The notes under the pieces were generated by a model. That model did not search any database. It worked only from the letters and a program-made list of their open reading frames with translations, and was not told the origin of the DNA. The translations under genes and the position numbers were made by a program. DNA of 64,000 nucleotides, taken from Ficedula albicollis (taxonomy: Eukaryota; Chordata; Aves; Passeriformes; Muscicapidae). The stretch is taken from contig NC_021672.1 in NCBI RefSeq assembly GCF_000247815.1, positions 74,527,525-74,591,524 on the forward strand. The letters run 5' to 3'. How positions within the stretch are numbered: the first letter of the stretch is position 1; each line of letters starts with the position of its first letter. Below are positions 57,924 to 64,000 of the stretch, piece by piece.

Positions 57924-60900
57924 CTTTGGGTGAGCATGGATGTGCAGGCACTACTGGTGACCCTTGTCTGCCAAGTACATTTATGGTACTGGAGGTAATT
58001 TGTTTAAAGTTACCTACCTGAGCTGCAGACAGTTCTCTGGATCTTTCCTTTTTTGAAGGAGAATTGGAAAATAATTCTTAAGGACAAATGTTTTCATATC
58101 TAATAAGAAAGAGGGTCGTGTGGTAAGAGAAGGGACAGAGAATTGCTCACAACACCTGACAAAGTCAGCTCAGGGAGTATTTGTTATTAGATGGTCAGTA
58201 AATCTACGTGATGTTTGAGGCAAAAAGAAAATGTTTAAGATATGGTACAAATATTCTCTGTTAATATGTAAAATGAGGAACTCTGGTTCACATGGGCTCT
58301 TATGAATTGGAACATTCAATAAAAACATATTTCCACCGTTTCTGCAAACTTTTGGCTGTTTTGAGAGCAGAAGAGATTTGAATGTGCTCAGGCATAACCA
58401 CTACATGTTTTTACAGCCAAGTTGATGATTCCCAGCTCAGTTTGCCCCTTACTTTATCAATCCCTCCCACCACGATCTCTTGATGCAAACAGAGTCAAGA
58501 CCTGTGAACAAATCCCCTGCAGTCACCTCAGACATGTTGTTTTGAGGTTCTTTTCTCATTTATCTCCACGTTGGACTCTCACATTCTTGTTTCTCTTTCC
58601 AGCCTTGAACATTATTTCTCCTCTGAGCATTTTTTCTTGAAGTGCTTGAGACTGTTGACGGAAAACCACTTACTGAAGGCTCCACCAGCACCACCCATAG
58701 GAATGACAGAGTGAAAAAAGCAGAGGGTAGAGGATGACTGAAATATCTGAATCAGGAAAAAAATTGGTTGTCTTTGAGAACTGCACAGTTCCATCCTAAA
58801 TTGCGTCTTTAGCATGGAGTGAAATAACAATAGAAGTGATTTCTTCTTGGGTGAGTCTTTTCTTGCAATTAATTTAGGGGGGAATTGAGGCTATTTTCAT
58901 CTCTTGGAATGTTTCACTCACCATTAAGACCCTTTTCCTCCAAATTACTCATCTAGAATCACAATTAGTCTCCCACAGGGGTTTTCTTTTTGATGTTTTA
59001 GGGAAAGAGATTTGTGAGATGACCCTGCTAACGCCATGAAAATGTGCTTTATTGCAAAACTTTGCTGTGCTTTGTTGCAAGAGCTCCAGCCTCTCTCGTT
59101 CCCCAACCCCGAGTCTTGCACCAGTGGAGACCTTTTCAGGGATTTTTACTCAAGGAAGTTGGCATGGGAGCTGTGTTCTGTCTAGGATTTGTTGAGGTGG
59201 ATACAAGCAGAAAAAGCATCAGCCCAAACGCTCTGAGCACGTTCTCCCACAATCTCAAGGAAGACAACATTGTAAGTTTTGGAGTATCCCAATGTAGTAA
59301 CTCCTAAGCTTGGCCTTTGCCAGCTTGCACGCCCTGGTACTGGCAGATTAGGGGTTTGGCACACAATACATTACAATTCCTCCTCTTTGGGGAAGGATTC
59401 ACAGTGGCAGTGCTATGCTTGGACACAAATTTAGTGTTCACTTTCCTACCTGCTCTCCAGAAATCAGCCTGTTATCATCTGAGGTTTTGGGCTCAGGCTT
59501 TTTGCTACTGGATGCATTCCCTCCCTTTATGAACCTTGTAGAGAGCTGCCATTAAACAACCTGAGCTGTTCCTACCCTCTGACATTTTCCTTGTGTCAAT
59601 ACTGCACTAAAAAAAGAAACTAAAAAAAAAAAAAAGAGGGAAAAAAAAGTAGCATATTTCAAAGCCACTAGAAAATAACTTTTGACATATGATAGTTAAA
59701 GCTTAAACTAGTTCCTATCTTATCCCTCTGTGTATTTATAATCCCTCTTGAATTCCAGCACATTTTGTTTTGACATTTTTCTCAATAGTTACCAAGACTA
59801 ATATGAGCAGTTTCAATCTACTCCAAAAGGAGATACAAAATAAAATACACCAAAGATTTAAGTGATAGAAACAGCTATGCAGTGAATATTAACCATGTCA
59901 TGGCAGGAGGGACTGGGACTGACTTTCAGAATGGAGTTGCCTTCACTGCCTGTTACTCTGCATTTAGCCAAAGCAGTTGTGATACCAGACCATGAAGCAT
60001 AAAGCACTGAATGCAGAAGGGATCCTTAAATGCCTAATTTTGGTATTTACACAATATAACAAACAAACTGGGGTGGGTTTTTCGGGTTTTTTTTTGGATG
60101 GGCCACCCTCCTGCAAGAGCTCTCCCAGCAGAACAATCCACCAGCTGTGTTCTAAACAGAATGTTGGACAGATGAGCTCCCTAGGTCTCTTGGCCTTGAA
60201 TTATCCTATGGTGCATTGAGCCCCTCAGGGGAACTTGTGCAGGAGTTGCTGTGAGGAAAAGGGTCTAGGCATGTGATTGCAAATGGCTGCACTTCTCACC
60301 AGAGCAGGAATCAGCAATATAATGATTTACTGTCACCTGCATTCTTGTCCTTGAGCTGCAGTCACAGCGGTTTGTACACATATTAATTAAGGGACACTGT
60401 GTGAGGGAAGGATCACCTGTTTATTAAGTCTCCAGTTGATTGATTGTCCAGATAAAATAATTTCTAAAATGCATTCCGAATGTCCTAAGTCATGCACTTG
60501 TCTTTTTCTATTTCATTATTCAATTGATGTGTTTAGATTCCTGGTTTTTAGATTTCTTACAACTTTTTTCACTTTTTTCCCCCCCTATTTATTTGAAGAA
60601 CTTTGGAACAACTGGAATTTTTATTTGTTCAAATTTCATAGGAATTTGCTTATCTCCATCTTGTAATATTACTGCTCTGCAGACTGTGAGAAATTGCAGC
60701 CAGATTTAGGAGGCCAATGCTTCTGTCAATATTCTTTTCTCTTTTCCTTTCTACAGAAATGAAGGATAAAATGTCATTCTAATTGCATAATCCTTTCCCT
60801 TTAGGGCAGATGGCAAAAGGAAGGGCTCTTCCAAAGAACTTATTATGGTTGTTTCTGATTTCTTTTGCAGTTTTCTGACACCCTGGTCAAAACCTTAGTC

Positions 60901-61132
60901 ATGTTATTCTAGGCATTGGTTTAATACATAGAAGCAGTTCTTGCTCAGCAAACTTATATTTAGGAGGCAAAGCAAATGGATAAAAGAGAAGAAACTGTGA
61001 CCAGAGTTACTTGACATGAAAACAAGATCCTTCCAGTCCTCCCTACCACACCCTTTGTTAGTACCTTAGTAAAGGGGTTTAGTGCTGCCTGTGAGGCTTT
61101 AACTCCTGTCTTGAATTCTGAATCTCTGAGAA
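57924..61132. other. Non-coding stretch, one weak CR1 tail
   Basis: Mostly unique and AT-rich. A poly-A patch lies near 59608-59650. No gene is recognised. Confidence 0.5.
60150..60212 (+). mobile_element. Possible CR1 3' tail, sense orientation
   Basis: GTTGGACAGATGAGCTCCC followed by GGTCTCTTGGCCTTGAATT and ATCCTATGG has the layout of the avian CR1 3' end (GTTGGACTAGATGA..., GGTCCCTTCCAACC..., ATTCTATG). It is short and diverged, so the call is tentative. Confidence 0.4.
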
Positions 61133-61295
61133 ACAAACTACATGTAACTCATCATTACAAAAACTTGGATGTTTCTTTAAGGACGCAAACTACATGTAAC
61201 TCATCGTCACAAAAACTTGGATGTTTCTTTAAGGACTGTCACAAACTACATGTAACTCATCATTACAAAAACTTGGATGTTTCTTTAAGGACTGT
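61133..61295. repeat. Three-copy tandem repeat, 52-56 bp unit
   Basis: Copies start at about 61134, 61186 and 61242, each containing CAAACTACATGTAACTCATC and AAAAACTTGGATGTTTC. The second and third copies carry an extra TGT(C) at their edges, and copy 2 has two substitutions. Confidence 0.93.
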
Positions 61296-63779
61296 CTTCC
61301 TTACCCCGTGGAAAGAAACTGCCTGGTTTTGGTCTGTGACTTTATGAAAATGACCATACAAAGGGCATTAGTTGAAAAAATGCAATTAAAAAGATAATTA
61401 ATTTCTTATTTGCTTTTCCTCTCCAACTGATTTTAACCACATCTCCGTGTGAGATGTCTAGTTAATTGCCATCTCCAAAGTTAAATATTGATTCTGACAC
61501 TAGCTGTCCAGATAAGAGGTTGCCTTCCACTGAGAACAGACTTCCTCATGCATCAGAAACAAACCAAATTCCTCTTCACATTTCAATCCTATTATAGGTC
61601 TTTATAATTTATTCTAGTTCCATTCCATCCTTTTATGGTTCCAATGGGCTGCTCTTCATTGCTGTTGCTGACCCACTTCCAATAGTGCATGGAGTTATGT
61701 GATTAACATCTGTCACATGTTGTTTGTGCTCTCTGCTTCTCCCCTGGGATGGCAGCGTGTGCAGTGAAGTGTTGTGCTAATTTGTGGTTTTAAATATGGA
61801 TGTTGTTGTGGATTTATTAAAGAAGGCAAGGTCAGGGAATGGGCCTTACTTTGGACCAAAAAAATGGGAGTGTTTGTGATGCACTTTCCCCTCAGTGCTG
61901 ATTGCAAATTACAATATTGGGATTTAAATAACAGAGAGGCTTCATTTTGTAGGAGCAATATGATGTCAAATGTTTTTTTTTTTTTTTTTACAGCTTCTCC
62001 CAGTGTTCTGTTTTTCTACATTTGTTCTTACAGAAAGGCATGTCTGCTCACCAGTGAATTCTGAGTCCAAAATGTTTTTTGGATCATAGATTATCTTTTA
62101 TCTTTAGTAGCCACCCTGAAGATATCCTATGGTTATATATATATATATGGTACTAACAGTGTTTTAACCTTGGAAAAATTACTAGTGACAGTAAAAAGCA
62201 GTCCTTCATCAAGAAGGATGATGGGCACAGTTTTACAGTGCTTTAATTTTTATCTTGTTTTTTTCTCATTTGTGGTTTCTGAAGTGGTTCCTCCTGGAAC
62301 TTGCCTTTGCTTTCGTTGCTCATTTTTTTGCCCAGTTTATTTCTGGTCATCTTGGCCTATGCAAAAGCTAGAAGCTGTGAGCCATTAGCTTTTAAAAATG
62401 TGAAAACTTGTTTTTGTATTTATTGGGCTGTTTCAGGCTGAAGTGTTGGAAACAGCTGGGAGGCTAATCAGAAACTTTCTGAGAAATACTAATTAATGAA
62501 AAATTTAGTGGTCTGGATTGCTTTTAGCACAAGAGGCTCATTCCTTGTCAGGTTTCTATATCCGCGGGATGTTTGCTTTGTTATCCTAAGAGCACTTTCT
62601 AAATGGAAAAAGGAAAGTTTTGAAAAAGAATGCATGATAACAGAAAATGAGAAGCTTATAAATATGAACTCTGGCTCTCCTATACCAAATGGCTGAACTC
62701 TAATTAACCTCATTGGGCCCAGGATTTCATCCTGAAGGTTTCTGATAATATTTTTCAAGCTATAGAATGTGAGTGTGAAGAAATACTATTATCCATGGTA
62801 TCCAAAAGTGGAGGATGCCGAGAACTCCAGTGTGTTTAACGAAATTCAGAGGGATCTCTCTGTGTCACTGAGAGTGACTGTCACCAGATTTGCCACATGG
62901 CAGTGATTTTCCCTGTCACCCTCAACCCTCTGAAGCAAGGACAGTTGTGCAGTCTGGCATATCAGGTTTCTGCTGCTTGCCTCCCCTCTCCTTCCCTCTC
63001 TGTTGCCTTGCCTAATGCAGTTCTCCACCTTGTTCTGGTTTTGCCTGGGACAGCCCTTGGTTTGATTTGGGTTTTCTGGCCTTTGAGAGCTGAGTGGAGA
63101 GCTGAACTGTTCAATTGCTGAGCTGAACAGAGCGAGCCCATTGAACAGCTCCTGCTTGGTGCTGCATTTTCCACCTCCAGTAAAGCTCTAACCTGACGTT
63201 GCTATAGCTAAGATTGCAACAGGGAGAAGACCTGGATACAAGGGGCACTATTTGCTCCACAAAATCAGTTTTCTCACTTAGCAGCCTAGGCTGAGAAGCT
63301 GCCATGAGTTCAGCTGCTCTGGGCGACCAAACCCTCAGAGAGAGAGAACCAAGATTAAACCATTCTGCCAGAAGCAAAGCAGGACAGAAGATGACCTTAA
63401 AACTGGAGAAGAATTTTCCAAACTGAAGAGAACATTCAGTTCCTGGTGTTGAGCTGAAAGGTTGCCAGAACCTCAAGAGCATACTTGAATTAACTTTCCT
63501 CTTTCATGTCAAGGACTTAGGAGTCCAAAATGCAAGGTCTGTTTTGTGCCACAGGCTCTCTTCATTCTTCCCCTAGTATTCTAGGAATCTTCTGGATCCT
63601 CTTAGGCTCTGCAGCAGCAGGAGATGACAGAAAATGTCTTTTCCTTGGAAGAATTTAGTACCAGAATACCTGGGCCACCCAAGAAACCCTGGGCCTCTGT
63701 GTCAGGTAGTTAACCAAGAAGCCAACAGGAGCTCTGTGTCTGCACCAAACAGTGAGCATGAGTCTCTGAAGATGCCCTT
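61296..63779. other. Non-coding stretch, nothing recognised
   Basis: Unique sequence with a T-run near 61972-61991 and a short TA run near 62133-62148. No gene, tandem duplication or mobile element is recognised. Confidence 0.5.
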
Positions 63780-64000
63780 GCTTCCTGCTGAATGTTATTA
63801 CAGGGGTAATTTCTCACGGAGTTAATTATGTCTAATGTCAAATTAGGATTCGGCGGCGCTGATTATAATTGGCTGTGTCTTGCTGCACGCAGGAATTCCT
63901 GATGCTGCCTTGTTTAAATCACAGCTCTGGGGTAGCAGTTGAGAAGGGTTCCTTGGATTGCAGAACTGACAGCTCTAATTGTGCAATGAAATCATTGAAG
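63780..64000. promoter_or_regulatory. Candidate conserved non-coding element, runs off the window
   Basis: Dense homeodomain-like cores (GAGTTAATTATGTC, CAAATTAGGATTC, GATTATAATTGG) sit beside an unusual CpG cluster (TTCGGCGGCGCTG) and GTTTAAATCACAG. The text is non-repetitive and unlike the surrounding DNA. It looks like a developmental enhancer core, but only by texture. It may continue beyond 64000. Confidence 0.35.

Noticed and set aside
59880..59945. Another CR1 fragment (CATGGCAGGAGGGACTGGG)
   Set aside because: Only one short word resembles CR1 and the flanks do not continue the match.

Overview
This window looks like intronic or intergenic DNA from a bird, most likely a small-genome neognath. 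The clearest taxonomic clue is one CR1 LINE fragment at about 44795-45345. Several stretches of it match my memory of the avian CR1 3' region in antisense orientation. A second, weaker CR1 tail lies near 60150-60212. Interspersed repeats are otherwise very sparse and base composition is moderate. CR1 also occurs in crocodilians and turtles, so 'bird' is an inference. I recognise no protein-coding gene, rRNA, tRNA or other known RNA gene. No long reading frame reads as a known protein, and every long one is either a simple-repeat artefact or a weak chance frame.

The notable content is tandem repetition. Region by region: (1) 1-5186, unique non-coding DNA with three two-copy duplications. (2) 5187-5743, a 557-base tract with no purine on the + strand, built from a 39-bp higher-order unit. 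(3) 8263-11240, the most structured locus: a 402-bp duplication nested in a 924-bp duplication, ending in a 34-copy, 22-bp minisatellite. The single-copy founder unit is still visible 924 bp upstream, and a CTCF-like motif is duplicated with it. (4) 11241-32534, mostly unique DNA with about ten short tandem duplications. (5) 32535-32935, a 24-bp minisatellite in a 182-bp superunit. (6) 32936-44794, unique DNA, several splice-bounded exon-like segments, three tandem duplications. (7) 44795-46034, the CR1 fragment and then an implausible run of 61 G flanked by C10 on both sides. (8) 46035-55055, unique and AT-rich DNA, a GATGT-type pentamer array at 51553-51720 and further duplications. (9) 55056-55355, a 48-bp higher-order array of 8-mers. 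(10) 55356-64000, unique DNA ending in a stretch that looks like a conserved non-coding element.

About two dozen independent direct duplications, mostly two copies with periods of 14-120 bp, are spread over the window and none is inverted. I list splice-bounded candidate exons at low confidence because such pseudo-exons are abundant in vertebrate introns. Candidate regulatory elements are called by eye from sequence texture and known motifs, without any alignment. No genes can be shown here to work together, and I see no convincing new multi-gene system.
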